From Bacillota bacterium (lineage in GTDB: Bacteria; Bacillota; Clostridia; Acetivibrionales; JAEXSP01): DNA of 64,000 nt. The notes under the pieces are model-generated. The model was not told the DNA's origin. It saw only the letters and a program-made list of their open reading frames with translations, and did no database searches. Below are positions 8,463 to 18,021 of the stretch, piece by piece. The translations under genes and the position numbers were made by a program. Location of the stretch: NCBI GenBank assembly GCA_023453795.1, contig JAEXSP010000003.1, forward strand, positions 29,676 to 93,675. Reading direction: 5' to 3'. How positions within the stretch are numbered: the first letter of the stretch is position 1; each line of letters opens with the position of its first letter.

Positions 8463-9836
8463 TTCATCAAGCCATTCACTGCGTTCATCGTTGAAGCAGA
8501 AAACCGGATCATCAATCTGCGGTAACCGAAATAATTCGCTGAAGGAATCCATAGTTTCCTTAAAGGGCGTTGGATATCTCCCGTTGGTGGGGAATCCGGG
8601 CGACTGCATGAGCCTGTCGAAATTTTTCAAAAGCTGTTCCCGGATATCAGCAGGAAAAATCAAATCCGGCTCTTCTTTTTTCTTTAAAATGTACAGTAGA
8701 GAGAGGCTTCCGGCCAATGTAAATAAAACTGAGTAGTAATTAAAAGTCCGGTTATTTTCTTTCTTGTCGAACTCGGTCCCATCAGGTTCAAATGCCAAGG
8801 GTTTGATGAGCCGACCGTCAGCAACTGAAGCCCATTTACCGAATAGATCGGCTATTAAGCTGCTTGCTTCCTCAAAGGATAATTTGTTAAAAATTGAAGC
8901 ATATCGGTAGCTGTGGTCAGGAATGTGCAATCCCTTAATCCCTTCAAAACCTCTGTAATAAGGTTGATAATCCGAACCGATTCTGAAAAAATTCCTGGCT
9001 GACTCCTCCGGCTCGCTGTCCAGCATTTTTCTTAGAAAGTTATGTGGGTCACTGATGGCGGTTTCATATACATCTTTCTTGACGGATATTTTTTTAACCT
9101 CACCTTGGGCCACCCAATATTTGCCCGCCAAATCGAAGTCCACCAGCACGAAATCCTTGCCGTAATACCTGTGAACGCCTTCTGTTTGAACCTGTTTAAC
9201 CACACTGCCCCGTTCAGTGCCCTTAAATACTTTAACTCTGGTGCCGGGTTCAATTTTCTGAACCGACTTTGGGGGTTTTTGAAGTAATTTAGCAATTTGT
9301 AGAATTTCGTCCTGATTTCCAAAACCAAAGTATTTACCGGCCCAACCGTTAGTAATGTGGCACTCCAGGGCTTTTTCAATAAATTCATCCATTGTCGAGG
9401 CAACAGGAATATATTCATCCTCCTCAGCGGGACAGGCAACTACGATTTTGGCATCAGAGATATCACTGCCATCGGCAAGCAAGTAATAAAAAGCATATTG
9501 CGGCTCTATCCATTCCAGTGGAATGAATCTAAATCCGGACGGAAAATTATATTCATCCTTCGGAGGATACCTGAAGTCCCCTATTCTTTCTAAAGGCGGT
9601 ATTCTGAGGCCAAGCGTGAGGTTCGTGTTATTTTTGAATAAAGCAAAAATATCACAGCCGTTCATTACAGAATAAAAGTCCAAAAGGGACTCGGGCAAAG
9701 AAGCCTTTGCTTTGCTTAGTATTTTGCTGCTGACCGGAGGCCGGACTTCGCTGTATGTAAAGTGCAAATCATTCCTTTTAATAATCGTTTCTAAAAATAC
9801 CTTCAACTTCTTTGTAATTTCGATGGAATTTTTCAT
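8424..9836 (-). CDS. SUKH/SMI1-like multidomain protein, paralogue 1
   Basis: A 470-residue soluble protein, closely similar along its whole length to the product of 9878-11302. The first about 170 residues resemble the SMI1/KNR4 (SUKH) fold: LPESLLDFYSVMNGCDI, then a P-P-L-E-R turn and a FIPLEW strand. A middle segment (about 195-250) is SH3-barrel-like, with V-K-V-F and FVLVDFD strands. The C-terminal half is mostly helical and unassigned. SUKH proteins often serve as immunity proteins against toxins. The start is placed at 9836, just after a GGGGGAAG site; upstream in-frame starts would translate that site. It lies 41 bases after its paralogue. The SUKH assignment is by pattern only. Confidence 0.72.
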   Translation of the reverse strand: MKNSIEITKKLKVFLETIIKRNDLHFTYSEVRPPVSSKILSKAKASLPESLLDFYSVMNGCDIFALFKNNTNLTLGLRIPPLERIGDFRYPPKDEYNFPSGFRFIPLEWIEPQYAFYYLLADGSDISDAKIVVACPAEEDEYIPVASTMDEFIEKALECHITNGWAGKYFGFGNQDEILQIAKLLQKPPKSVQKIEPGTRVKVFKGTERGSVVKQVQTEGVHRYYGKDFVLVDFDLAGKYWVAQGEVKKISVKKDVYETAISDPHNFLRKMLDSEPEESARNFFRIGSDYQPYYRGFEGIKGLHIPDHSYRYASIFNKLSFEEASSLIADLFGKWASVADGRLIKPLAFEPDGTEFDKKENNRTFNYYSVLFTLAGSLSLLYILKKKEEPDLIFPADIREQLLKNFDRLMQSPGFPTNGRYPTPFKETMDSFSELFRLPQIDDPVFCFNDERSEWLDELELDKPFAFRSL

Positions 9837-9877
9837 GCAGCTTCCCCCTTGTTTTGTCATTACTGTAATCATAAAGC

Positions 9878-11302
9878 TTATTTATAAGATCTGAATCCAA
9901 AAGGTTTGTCCAGTCCCAATTCATCAAGCCATTTGCTGCGTCCATTGCTGAAAATTGATTCTTCAATTCGTTGTAGCTGAAATAATACTTTAAATGAATC
10001 CATTGTTTCCTTAAAATGATCTGGAGATCCATAGTTTGTGGGAAATTCCTGTGATTCCATTAGCTTCTCAAAATGTTTCAATAGCTGTTCTTGGATATAG
10101 GTAGGCATCGTAAAATCTGGCTCTTGCTTTTTCTTTAAAATATATAGTATAGCGAGGCAGCCAGCTAATGTAAATAAAACTGAGTAGTAATCAAAAAATA
10201 TTCTATGTTCTTTCTTCTCGAACTCTGTACCATCAAGTTTGAATTCCAAGGAGTCCTTGATCCGACCTTTAATAGAGGAAGACCATTTGCCGAATAGCTC
10301 GGTTATTATGCTGCTTGCTTCCTCAAAGGATAATTTATTAAAAATTGAAGCATATCGGAAGCTGTGTTTAGGAATATGCAATCCCTTAATTTTGTCAAAA
10401 CTGTAATAAGATTGATCGTCATAACCGATTCTGTGAAAATTTCTGGCCGACTCCTCCGGTTCGCTGTCCAGCATTTTTTTCATAAAGTCAGCCGGATCAC
10501 TGATTGCGGTTTCATATACATCTTTTTTGCGGGGTACTTTTTTAACCTCATCTTTAGGCACCCAATGTTTGCCTTTCAAATCGAAGTCCACAAGTACAAA
10601 GTCTTTGCCGTAATAGTCGTGAACTCCTTCTGTTTGAACCTGTTTAACCACAGTGCCCCTTTCAATCTGTTCAGTGTATTTAAATACTTTTACCCTAGTA
10701 CCGGGTTCAAATTCTGGAAATGGCTTTGGGGGTTTTGGGGGCTTTTGGAGTAATCTTGCAATTTTATTAATTTCATCCTGTCTACCACAACCAAAGAATT
10801 TATAGGCCCAACCTAAAGTTAGGCAGGACTGTAGGGCTTTTTCAATAAATTCATCCATTGTTGAGGCAACAGGAACAAATTCATCCTCCTCTGCGGGACA
10901 AGCAACTACGATTTTGGCTTCAGAGATATCACTGCCATCGGCAAGCAAATAATAAAAAGCACATTCCGGTTCCATCCATTCCAGCGGAATAAACTTATAT
11001 CCTGAAGGAAAATTATATTCATCCTTCGGGGGATATCTGAATCCATCTATCCTTTCCAAAGGGGGGATTCTGAGGCCAAGCGAGAGCTCCGTGTTATTTA
11101 TAAATGAGGCCAGAATATCACAGCCGTTCATGACTGAATAAAAGTCCAAAAGGGACTCGGGCAAAGAAGCCTTTGCTTTGTTGAGTTCTTTGGGATTGGC
11201 CGGAGGACCGACTTCGCAGAAGGAAAAATGTAAATCATTCCTTTTAATAATCGTTTCTAAAAATGCTTTTAACTTCTTTGCAGTTTCGATTGAATTTTCC
11301 AT
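9878..11302 (-). CDS. SUKH/SMI1-like multidomain protein, paralogue 2
   Basis: A 474-residue protein and the upstream member of a tandem pair; most residues are shared with the 8424-9836 product, including the LPESLLDFYSVMNGCDI segment, the STMDEFIEKAL helix and the SEPEESARNF stretch. It differs mainly in small insertions (a PKPPKP run near residue 200) and in the extreme C-terminus. AAGGAGG precedes the ATG at 11302. The pair arose by tandem duplication and is probably co-transcribed. No toxin gene is recognisable next to them, so an immunity role is only a possibility; they could also be cytosolic scaffold proteins. Confidence 0.72.
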   Translation of the reverse strand: MENSIETAKKLKAFLETIIKRNDLHFSFCEVGPPANPKELNKAKASLPESLLDFYSVMNGCDILASFINNTELSLGLRIPPLERIDGFRYPPKDEYNFPSGYKFIPLEWMEPECAFYYLLADGSDISEAKIVVACPAEEDEFVPVASTMDEFIEKALQSCLTLGWAYKFFGCGRQDEINKIARLLQKPPKPPKPFPEFEPGTRVKVFKYTEQIERGTVVKQVQTEGVHDYYGKDFVLVDFDLKGKHWVPKDEVKKVPRKKDVYETAISDPADFMKKMLDSEPEESARNFHRIGYDDQSYYSFDKIKGLHIPKHSFRYASIFNKLSFEEASSIITELFGKWSSSIKGRIKDSLEFKLDGTEFEKKEHRIFFDYYSVLFTLAGCLAILYILKKKQEPDFTMPTYIQEQLLKHFEKLMESQEFPTNYGSPDHFKETMDSFKVLFQLQRIEESIFSNGRSKWLDELGLDKPFGFRSYK

Positions 11303-11414
11303 GTAGCTTCCTCCTTGTTTTGTCATTACTATAAAGTCTACATGTTTTATCTTAAAAAAACAATCTGGTTGCTTATGATTTGTTAAGGTATTAATAATGT
11401 TTTGGCTTATAAAT

Positions 11415-11440
11415 AAAGGGTGAGGATAACCTCACCCTTT
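11415..11440 (-). terminator. Terminator of the alpha-2-macroglobulin gene
   Basis: Perfect 11-bp stem AAAGGGTGAGG / CCTCACCCTTT with a 4-base loop, just beyond the reverse-strand stop at 11448, followed on that strand by ATTTAT. The T run is short but the stem is strong. Confidence 0.8.
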
Positions 11441-11447
11441 AGCCGTA

Positions 11448-14400
11448 TTACTTTATCTCAACAATATCTACATTGCTTACATTTATACTATCCTTTGATG
11501 ACATACTTTGTATGATTGTCCCGTCTGCTGTGTAGGTTCCCGGTGATACCACTCTGGCATAATATGTGAGGTCTCTGTAATCTCCGTCGTCGTTTTTGTA
11601 AACGTAGAAGGTTACCTTTTGCCCGTCAATGTTGTAATAACAGTAATAATCATCGTCATTTACACCCATCAATGCAGGAGAATCAATCGGCTTCAAACCT
11701 GAAGGAAGATAGTCCGTTATCTGGTAGCTGCCGTCCAGCGCTTTTTTCCCGGCATCCCAACTGATATGCACCTTTACAATATCGTCCTTTTTGAAAGTAG
11801 TAGTAGCTGCCGAGTCATCACCATAAATTGTATAACTTCTGCTCACCGATATATTGTCGTCTGTTTTGCTGATCTCAGTTACTCCCTGTTTATAAAGGGA
11901 TACCAGTGACACTTCGCCTTCCACACTATTGACCTTGAACTGTGAGAGGTTTTGTGAGGGTATTTTGAGAGCAAACATTTGTCCGTTGTTAAGTTCTTTT
12001 GTCTCGGTTTTGTCATAGAGGCTGTAGCTGATTTTTACTGTTCCTTCCTTGTGCTTGCCTATTTCTTCATTAATATAAAGCAGCTTTTCAATATTAATGA
12101 GAATATCCTGGGTGTAGTTCGAAATACAGTAATTGTACAATCCTTCCTTTTGAGGCATATCGAGTTTTGCAGCCAATATTGACGCTAGAGATGTGCATTC
12201 CAGGATGTCATCATTGTCTGAGCCTGTATTAACTCTGAAATACGGCTTGAACTCTTCGATATTCTTTAATATGAGTTCATTATATATTTTTTGAGCCTTT
12301 GGTATTTCTCCGAGCTGACAGTAAGCCAAAGCTATATACAGCATATCTTTGATGCTTGCGTTGGAAACCTTTGCTGCCTTATCCAATTCAAGCAGAACAG
12401 GTTCCTTCAATACCGACAGTCCATATAGTGCGTTGCCCTTGATTCCGCTAGAATCGCCATATAGTATGTCATAGAAATATTCCTTCAGCTTTGCCGCATT
12501 GACATCATCCTTGACGAAGGCTGCAAGCTTGGCGGTTAAATCGGCTTCGCTGTTCCCGTAAGGCAGAAGCGCCAAACCGCCGTCACTCTTTTGATAGTCT
12601 TTTGGGTTGAAGGATGTTTCCCAAGGTTCTATATCAGAATCCTTGAAATATTTTTTGATAAGGTCTGAAGCCACAATGTTTGACAGCTTCTGATCGATCC
12701 TGTTTCCACAGGTATACATTAAATGAGTCAGTTCAGGCAGGAACATTCCTCTGCTCTTATCAAGGAAAATCAGTCTTGTTATTCCTGATTCGCCTCCCTG
12801 TATCTGAATTCCGGGTTTCAGGTCATAATACTGTGCAGCGTCAATTTGATGATAGGATTCAATTACATTTATCTCTTGTTTAAGTGCATCGGAAAGGCCA
12901 TTATCCGTATAGGCTTTAATAATTATGCCATCCTTGCCTTCGTTTAATTTCCATAAAGGAATATCAACCCTATCAAATGCAGCGCCTTCTCCCTTCACAA
13001 CCATAGATGGATCGGAAGAGCTACTGACTTCGAAATGAACCTTATCTCCGGCTTTAAGTTTGCTCCCGTATGCGGTTGCCCCGAGAACAGGCTTATCGCC
13101 AGCTAGATAAGTAGTGTTGAAGGAACTGTTGATGAAGAAGGGCAGTGTTACTTTCAGTGAAACCTTGTTGCTCCCTCCAGACAAATCTGTTGTGACACCT
13201 GATAATGTAACTCTCCAGGAGGTTATATTGTCAGGTATTTTAAATGTTAACTCACCGTATCCTTTATTATCGGTAGTTATTGTGTTGAAATATGCGGTAT
13301 CTTTAAAATCCTGCCTGACTGATGCTGGGGCATGAGCAGCTTCTTTTTTGGAAGACTGCATCTTCCAATTTGTAGGCGCAGCCTCATCTGCGGCAATATC
13401 ATTGAGGCTATAGGTAGCCCCACTTGAGCCGCTTAATCTGTTGGCAGACTCAATTCCGGAATTAACATGTGATTCATAAGAGAAATCTATGCCGCTGGGA
13501 ACAGAAGAATAAAGAGCCGACAGTGTATCGAAATACTGTTCTTGAAGCTTGAACAATGCTTCATCCACAATGCTTGCATTAATCACAGCTTTTTTAGGTT
13601 TTCCGGATTTGTCCTTTGCGTTTATCTTTATTGTAACGGTATCACCTGGCTTGTAGGATGTCTTGTCTGCTTTAGCGCTGATGGTAAGTTCTTTTTCCTG
13701 ATAATCAAATGCCGCATTAAATAATTCCGATTCTATATATGTTGTACCGTTGAAATAGATGCCTGTGACATATATGTTTGGTGCATATTTGTCGGACATT
13801 GCAAATGAGTATATGGGCTTGCTTGAAGCAGTATACTCCCTTATCCCGTTCTGTGACTTGATATAAAGGTATTTTCCTTCCGGTAATGCTGTTTTTCCTT
13901 TCTTGAATGTCAGCGAAACAACCTGACCTGATTTATATGCTTGGTCCTTTCCGAAAAGGTAGTATCGGGTGTCATTATAACTGTTATAGTCATATAGGTA
14001 GTTTTCCCCAAAGTATACAGAGAATTTCATGTTTCGGCCTGAATTGTCGGTACAGAATACTTCTGCAGTATAATAGCTGTCTTCAATATCGGGAAGGTCG
14101 AAGACGGCGGAGGTTTTCCCGTCTTTGTCGGTTGTCATGCTGAATTGCTTGACTGCTTCCTTATGAAGGTCATATCTGTAGGTTTTCCGGGTTACTTTAT
14201 TAATAAAATCATAGTACTGGCCATCTGCTACCTTTACCCATGTATTTCTATATACGGTGCCTTTAAGCTCTTTCCCGGCTGTCGGCTTTGAAAGGTAGTC
14301 AGAGTAATCCTTGGCGGTTCCGTTGTTTAGCCTGTCGAGTGTAATATCGTTCAGAACTGCATTTATAGTTTTTTTGTTTTTCTTCATATCAGTGCTGATG

Positions 14401-16475
14401 TTGACATTAACATCATTAACGAATACTCTTACGCTGTCATCGGCGGTTATTTGTCCTGATTCGGGAAGTGTTGCATGAGCATAGATGCTTGCATAATTTT
14501 CGCCCTGTGCCGACTTTGAGGCAGACGGTGTATAACTGACGGTTATTTTGCCGCTGTCATCTGTTTTGCTGCTGGAATTAATGTACTTGTCACCAAAACC
14601 GCCGTTTATGTTATAGCCTATATCGAGATTCGGAAGCCCTGTACCCTCGAAGAAAGACGCTGCAACATCAAATTTCACTGTTTGACCAGGGAAAATTGCC
14701 TGCTTGTCTTTGGTTATATCCATCTTATATGTAGGCTTTGTATAGTTTTCAACGGTAATATATGAGCTTGAAATGGTTTCGTCTCCCTTTTTCAGGGTGA
14801 GCTGATATCCACCGGGATCCAGGTTCGGGAGCGCGAGGCTTCCCTTGAATATCCCGTTTGAACTGGTAAGGTGCTGCACTACTAACGGTTGATTATCGGT
14901 TGGAAAATAGTGCAAGCCTATTTTTGACCTATAGGAAGTTTTGTAGTAAACCCTGTAACCATATCCTATCTCAACAGTGAGCTTGCTTAAATCCTCATTT
15001 GAATACCTGTTTTTGACAAGCCCCCAGAAGTTGACAGTATCATCCGGCTTATAAAGATTGCGATCCATCGATATAAAATTCCAGTACATGCTGTTGTTGC
15101 CGTACCAGTTGTAATAACCGCTGTCTATGAATGAATAATAATTGAGTATGGCAGTCTTTTTGTCTTTAGTAGTTATTTTGAAGAAGGTCTGGTCATAATA
15201 ACGGTTCTCCCGATCGTCTTCCTTTATGGCAGGAGTATTAAAGTAGGCTATGCCTGTCTTGTCTGTATGGTAAGTGCTGTTATTCTTAAGAAGCTTTAAC
15301 TCGGCACCTTCAATGGGCTTCTTGGTTGACAGATCGTTGAGCCATACAAGAGTTTTGTTATCGCTCCTCATGATATACATTCCGACATCTGTTACTTCGA
15401 TAAAGGTCTGGAATTCAAGCTTATCCCATGTACTATCTATGATATAGTAGCCGGCGGGCAGAACCTGCGGAATCTTTATAAATTGCTGCGTTTTTGGGTT
15501 CATCTCGAACTCCTGCTCGAATTCAACGACCCTGTTTAATCCGGCAGGCTTAATAAGATTATTTTGATTGCTGTAATATGCCCAGTAGGGGATAGAGTCC
15601 TTCTTTTTCAGAGCACTTATAAAAGAGTCAATATCCTTATATCCGTATACTGTCGTATGAACCTTGACTGAATTGCTCTTGTAGACATTTTTATTTACAT
15701 AGTAGTTTATAGGCAGACAGGGTTTCTCTGACGGAGAATATTCGTTTAAACTCTTATTAAAGGAAAAATAGCCTTTATAGCTGTCGTTAACTGATTCGTC
15801 AGCCTTCTTAGCTGTTTCAAATGAAAAAGTATAGTCTTCCTTTAAACTGTAATCGGTGCTATTAAGCTTAAGACCTTTTTTCACTGTTACAGTATAAACT
15901 GTTCCTTCCTTTAACTCCTGAGGGACGAACACTGCTGCTTTTTTATGAATCTCAAAGGTTCCTTTCACAGAAGGGGAAATAGAGAAATATTTGTCAAGGC
16001 TGTCAAAGTCCTCATGAGAAAAGTAAAGCTCTATGCCTGTATTAACAGGAACATTCGTCGATTTGTCGGCAGGGAAGGCGCTTTCGAGCTTGAAAGGCAT
16101 ACTGGTCTGAAATGACCAGGTTACTTCATTTTCCTTATCCTTATATAGTATGAAGGTATATACCTTGTTTTGCTCAAGTGCCCTTGAAGGGGTTATGGAA
16201 TATGAACCGGAACCCTCCAGCCTGATAATTGGAGAAGGTTCTCCGTCTATTGTGAGGTTTTCTCTTATTTCATTAACAGGCAGATTCTTCTGAGATTTTA
16301 GGCTGAATTTGCTGTCAGGCTTAACTCCTGTAGAATCAGAGTCCAAGGGTGTCAGTGAAAAGCCGTTTCTGTAATCATCGGCGTTTGCATTACTTGAATA
16401 GCTTGGACTGAAAGTAATGAGCGCACTTGCAAGAAGTGCAATTGTCAGTATGCTTACCATTATTCTCTTATACAT
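11448..16475 (-). CDS. Large secreted alpha-2-macroglobulin-family protein
   Basis: 1675 residues with an N-terminal signal segment (about 8-28). A Big_5-type Ig domain follows (about 100-210: FPADKSTNVPVNTGIELYF), then several macroglobulin-like domains, an A2M-type domain with KIPDNITSWRVTLSG (about 1100), an alpha/alpha-toroid-like helical segment (about 1240-1480) and C-terminal beta domains. Bacterial A2Ms trap proteases near the cell surface. At the place where the thioester CxEQ is expected (about residue 1252) the sequence is YTCGNRIDQ: a Cys and a Gln are present but four residues lie between them, so a normal thioester is unlikely. The gene stands alone, with its own terminator. Confidence 0.88.
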   Translation of the reverse strand: MYKRIMVSILTIALLASALITFSPSYSSNANADDYRNGFSLTPLDSDSTGVKPDSKFSLKSQKNLPVNEIRENLTIDGEPSPIIRLEGSGSYSITPSRALEQNKVYTFILYKDKENEVTWSFQTSMPFKLESAFPADKSTNVPVNTGIELYFSHEDFDSLDKYFSISPSVKGTFEIHKKAAVFVPQELKEGTVYTVTVKKGLKLNSTDYSLKEDYTFSFETAKKADESVNDSYKGYFSFNKSLNEYSPSEKPCLPINYYVNKNVYKSNSVKVHTTVYGYKDIDSFISALKKKDSIPYWAYYSNQNNLIKPAGLNRVVEFEQEFEMNPKTQQFIKIPQVLPAGYYIIDSTWDKLEFQTFIEVTDVGMYIMRSDNKTLVWLNDLSTKKPIEGAELKLLKNNSTYHTDKTGIAYFNTPAIKEDDRENRYYDQTFFKITTKDKKTAILNYYSFIDSGYYNWYGNNSMYWNFISMDRNLYKPDDTVNFWGLVKNRYSNEDLSKLTVEIGYGYRVYYKTSYRSKIGLHYFPTDNQPLVVQHLTSSNGIFKGSLALPNLDPGGYQLTLKKGDETISSSYITVENYTKPTYKMDITKDKQAIFPGQTVKFDVAASFFEGTGLPNLDIGYNINGGFGDKYINSSSKTDDSGKITVSYTPSASKSAQGENYASIYAHATLPESGQITADDSVRVFVNDVNVNISTDMKKNKKTINAVLNDITLDRLNNGTAKDYSDYLSKPTAGKELKGTVYRNTWVKVADGQYYDFINKVTRKTYRYDLHKEAVKQFSMTTDKDGKTSAVFDLPDIEDSYYTAEVFCTDNSGRNMKFSVYFGENYLYDYNSYNDTRYYLFGKDQAYKSGQVVSLTFKKGKTALPEGKYLYIKSQNGIREYTASSKPIYSFAMSDKYAPNIYVTGIYFNGTTYIESELFNAAFDYQEKELTISAKADKTSYKPGDTVTIKINAKDKSGKPKKAVINASIVDEALFKLQEQYFDTLSALYSSVPSGIDFSYESHVNSGIESANRLSGSSGATYSLNDIAADEAAPTNWKMQSSKKEAAHAPASVRQDFKDTAYFNTITTDNKGYGELTFKIPDNITSWRVTLSGVTTDLSGGSNKVSLKVTLPFFINSSFNTTYLAGDKPVLGATAYGSKLKAGDKVHFEVSSSSDPSMVVKGEGAAFDRVDIPLWKLNEGKDGIIIKAYTDNGLSDALKQEINVIESYHQIDAAQYYDLKPGIQIQGGESGITRLIFLDKSRGMFLPELTHLMYTCGNRIDQKLSNIVASDLIKKYFKDSDIEPWETSFNPKDYQKSDGGLALLPYGNSEADLTAKLAAFVKDDVNAAKLKEYFYDILYGDSSGIKGNALYGLSVLKEPVLLELDKAAKVSNASIKDMLYIALAYCQLGEIPKAQKIYNELILKNIEEFKPYFRVNTGSDNDDILECTSLASILAAKLDMPQKEGLYNYCISNYTQDILINIEKLLYINEEIGKHKEGTVKISYSLYDKTETKELNNGQMFALKIPSQNLSQFKVNSVEGEVSLVSLYKQGVTEISKTDDNISVSRSYTIYGDDSAATTTFKKDDIVKVHISWDAGKKALDGSYQITDYLPSGLKPIDSPALMGVNDDDYYCYYNIDGQKVTFYVYKNDDGDYRDLTYYARVVSPGTYTADGTIIQSMSSKDSINVSNVDIVEIK

Positions 16476-16667
16476 CGTTTTCTACCTCCAGGACTTCATT
16501 TTATCATAGTATGCAATATATGTAACTTTATATATTAGACCTGCAGTTGGAAAGAAAAGTTCCGTGAATTTGATAATATTTAAACGCTATTAATCAATCC
16601 GTAAACATTAGTTAAAACCTTGATTTTTCCAAGCTTGCAGGTGCATGTGCGCAGCGGGAAATATTCC
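16476..16667. other. Divergent intergenic region
   Basis: AT-rich spacer between the reverse-strand macroglobulin gene and the forward YtrA-type operon. It must hold the macroglobulin promoter, but I cannot name its -35 and -10 with confidence. The forward promoter and operators follow at 16668. Confidence 0.4.
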
Positions 16668-16717
16668 TTGACAACTGTGTATACACAGTATTATACTGTA
16701 TATATGGGTGTATACAC
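16668..16717 (+). promoter_or_regulatory. Promoter and twin palindromic operators of the YtrA-type operon
   Basis: TTGACA (16668-16673), 18-base spacer, TATACT (16692-16697). A perfect 16-bp palindrome ACTGTGTATACACAGT (16674-16689) fills the spacer, and a second core GTGTATACAC (16708-16717) lies just after the start point. Twin sites placed this way would let the first gene product, a GntR/YtrA-family repressor, block its own operon. Confidence 0.87.
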
Positions 16718-16750
16718 AGTATAATTGTACAATTATTATGAGGTGATCAA

Positions 16751-17125
16751 TTGAATATAACACTTTTAAACAGCGACCCTTCTCCTTTATACGAGCAGAT
16801 AGAGAAACAGGTCATTGAACAGATGATGAACGGGAAGCTTGCACCGGGTGAATTGCTGCCTTCAATAAGAGTGCTTGCCAAAGAGCTTGGGATAAGTGTG
16901 ATTACTGTAAAAAAGGCTTATGAAGACCTTGAAAGGTCAGGTTATATAATAACCAAGGCTGGAAAGGGTTCGTTTATAGCCCAGGCGGGAGCAGAGTTCG
17001 TAAAGGAGTCCAAATTAAAGGATATTCAAGGATGCTTTGAAAAAGGTATCGAATTGTGCAGGACAATTGATATGAGCTATGACGACATTATAAAGACGTT
17101 TAAGGTCATACTGGATGAAAAGTAA
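16751..17125 (+). CDS. GntR-family regulator, YtrA type
   Basis: A 124-residue protein starting at TTG behind a GAGGTGAT site. Residues about 10-75 form the GntR winged helix (PLYEQIEKQVIEQMMNG, LPSIRVLAKELGIS, VKKAYEDLERSGYI), followed by the short two-helix tail of the YtrA subfamily, which lacks a large ligand domain. These repressors control linked ABC exporters, often in response to cell-wall antibiotics. It is the first gene of a three-gene operon and its palindromic sites lie in its own promoter. Confidence 0.93.
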   Translation: MNITLLNSDPSPLYEQIEKQVIEQMMNGKLAPGELLPSIRVLAKELGISVITVKKAYEDLERSGYIITKAGKGSFIAQAGAEFVKESKLKDIQGCFEKGIELCRTIDMSYDDIIKTFKVILDEK

Positions 17126-17139
17126 TGGAGGGTGGTTTT

Positions 17140-18021
17140 ATGGATGAATCCATATTGAAAGTAGAAGGTCTGGTAAAAAGCTACGATAAGTTTTCCTTGA
17201 AGGAGGTAAATCTTGAGATACCCAAGGGGTATATAATGGGGTTTGTAGGGAGAAACGGAGCAGGAAAAAGTACTACAATAAAATGCATAATGAATTTGAT
17301 AGGCTTTGATAAGGGGAAGATCGAGGTGTTTGGCCTTGATAACAGAAAAAATTCTATTTTAATAAAAAACCGCATTGGATATGTAAGCGAAGAGCAGTAT
17401 TTCTATGAGGATATGACTGTAGAGTGGATTGGAAGGTTCACAGGGAGTTTTTATTCCCGGTGGGACAGCAAACAGTTTGATTCTCTCCTGAAAAAATTTG
17501 ATATTGACTCTAGTAAAAAAATCAAGGAGCTTTCCAAGGGAATGAGAATGAAGCTGTCTCTTGCACTTGCCTTGTCACATAAGCCGGAGCTTTTAATTCT
17601 TGATGAACCAACATCCGGACTTGACCCTGTGATAAGAAGCGAGCTGTTGGAGATGTTTCTGGAGATAATCCAGGATGAAAGCTGTTCCATACTCTTCTCG
17701 TCGCACATCACATCTGATATAGAGAAAATTGCTGATTATGTGACGATCATAGACGATGGGAGAATCATCATGAGTGACGATAAGGATCTCATCATGGACA
17801 AATGGAAAATTATAAAAGCTGATAACGAATATCGAACTGAGGAAATATGCAGGAGGCTTGTGGGAGTGAGAAAAGGGGAATTTGGCTTTAGCGGGCTGAC
17901 GGACGATCTTGTTTCTTTTGCGAGAGAATTCAGGAATGCCTTCCCCGGTGCAAATTTCAAAACAGAAAAGATCAGTATGGACGAATTGCTGGTAAGAGTA
18001 GTGAAGGATGGTGAATGTTAG
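17140..18021 (+). CDS. ABC transporter ATP-binding protein (YtrB/BcrA-like)
   Basis: ATPase of the operon led by the YtrA-type regulator. Walker A GRNGAGKST, signature ELSKGMRMK (a non-canonical but common form for this subfamily), Walker B LLILDEPTSGLDP, H-loop in SSHITSD. The C-terminal approximately 70 residues form the usual accessory domain of YtrB-like ATPases. The ATG at 17140 is chosen because GGAGG precedes it at 8 bases; the ATG at 17125 overlaps the stop of the regulator gene. The permease gene follows directly. Probably exports or senses a wall-active compound. Confidence 0.92.
   Translation: MDESILKVEGLVKSYDKFSLKEVNLEIPKGYIMGFVGRNGAGKSTTIKCIMNLIGFDKGKIEVFGLDNRKNSILIKNRIGYVSEEQYFYEDMTVEWIGRFTGSFYSRWDSKQFDSLLKKFDIDSSKKIKELSKGMRMKLSLALALSHKPELLILDEPTSGLDPVIRSELLEMFLEIIQDESCSILFSSHITSDIEKIADYVTIIDDGRIIMSDDKDLIMDKWKIIKADNEYRTEEICRRLVGVRKGEFGFSGLTDDLVSFAREFRNAFPGANFKTEKISMDELLVRVVKDGEC

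Noticed and set aside
8424..9872. Longer start (MITVMTKQGG) for SUKH-like paralogue 1
   Set aside because: The codons for KQGG are the ribosome site itself; both paralogues start right after it.
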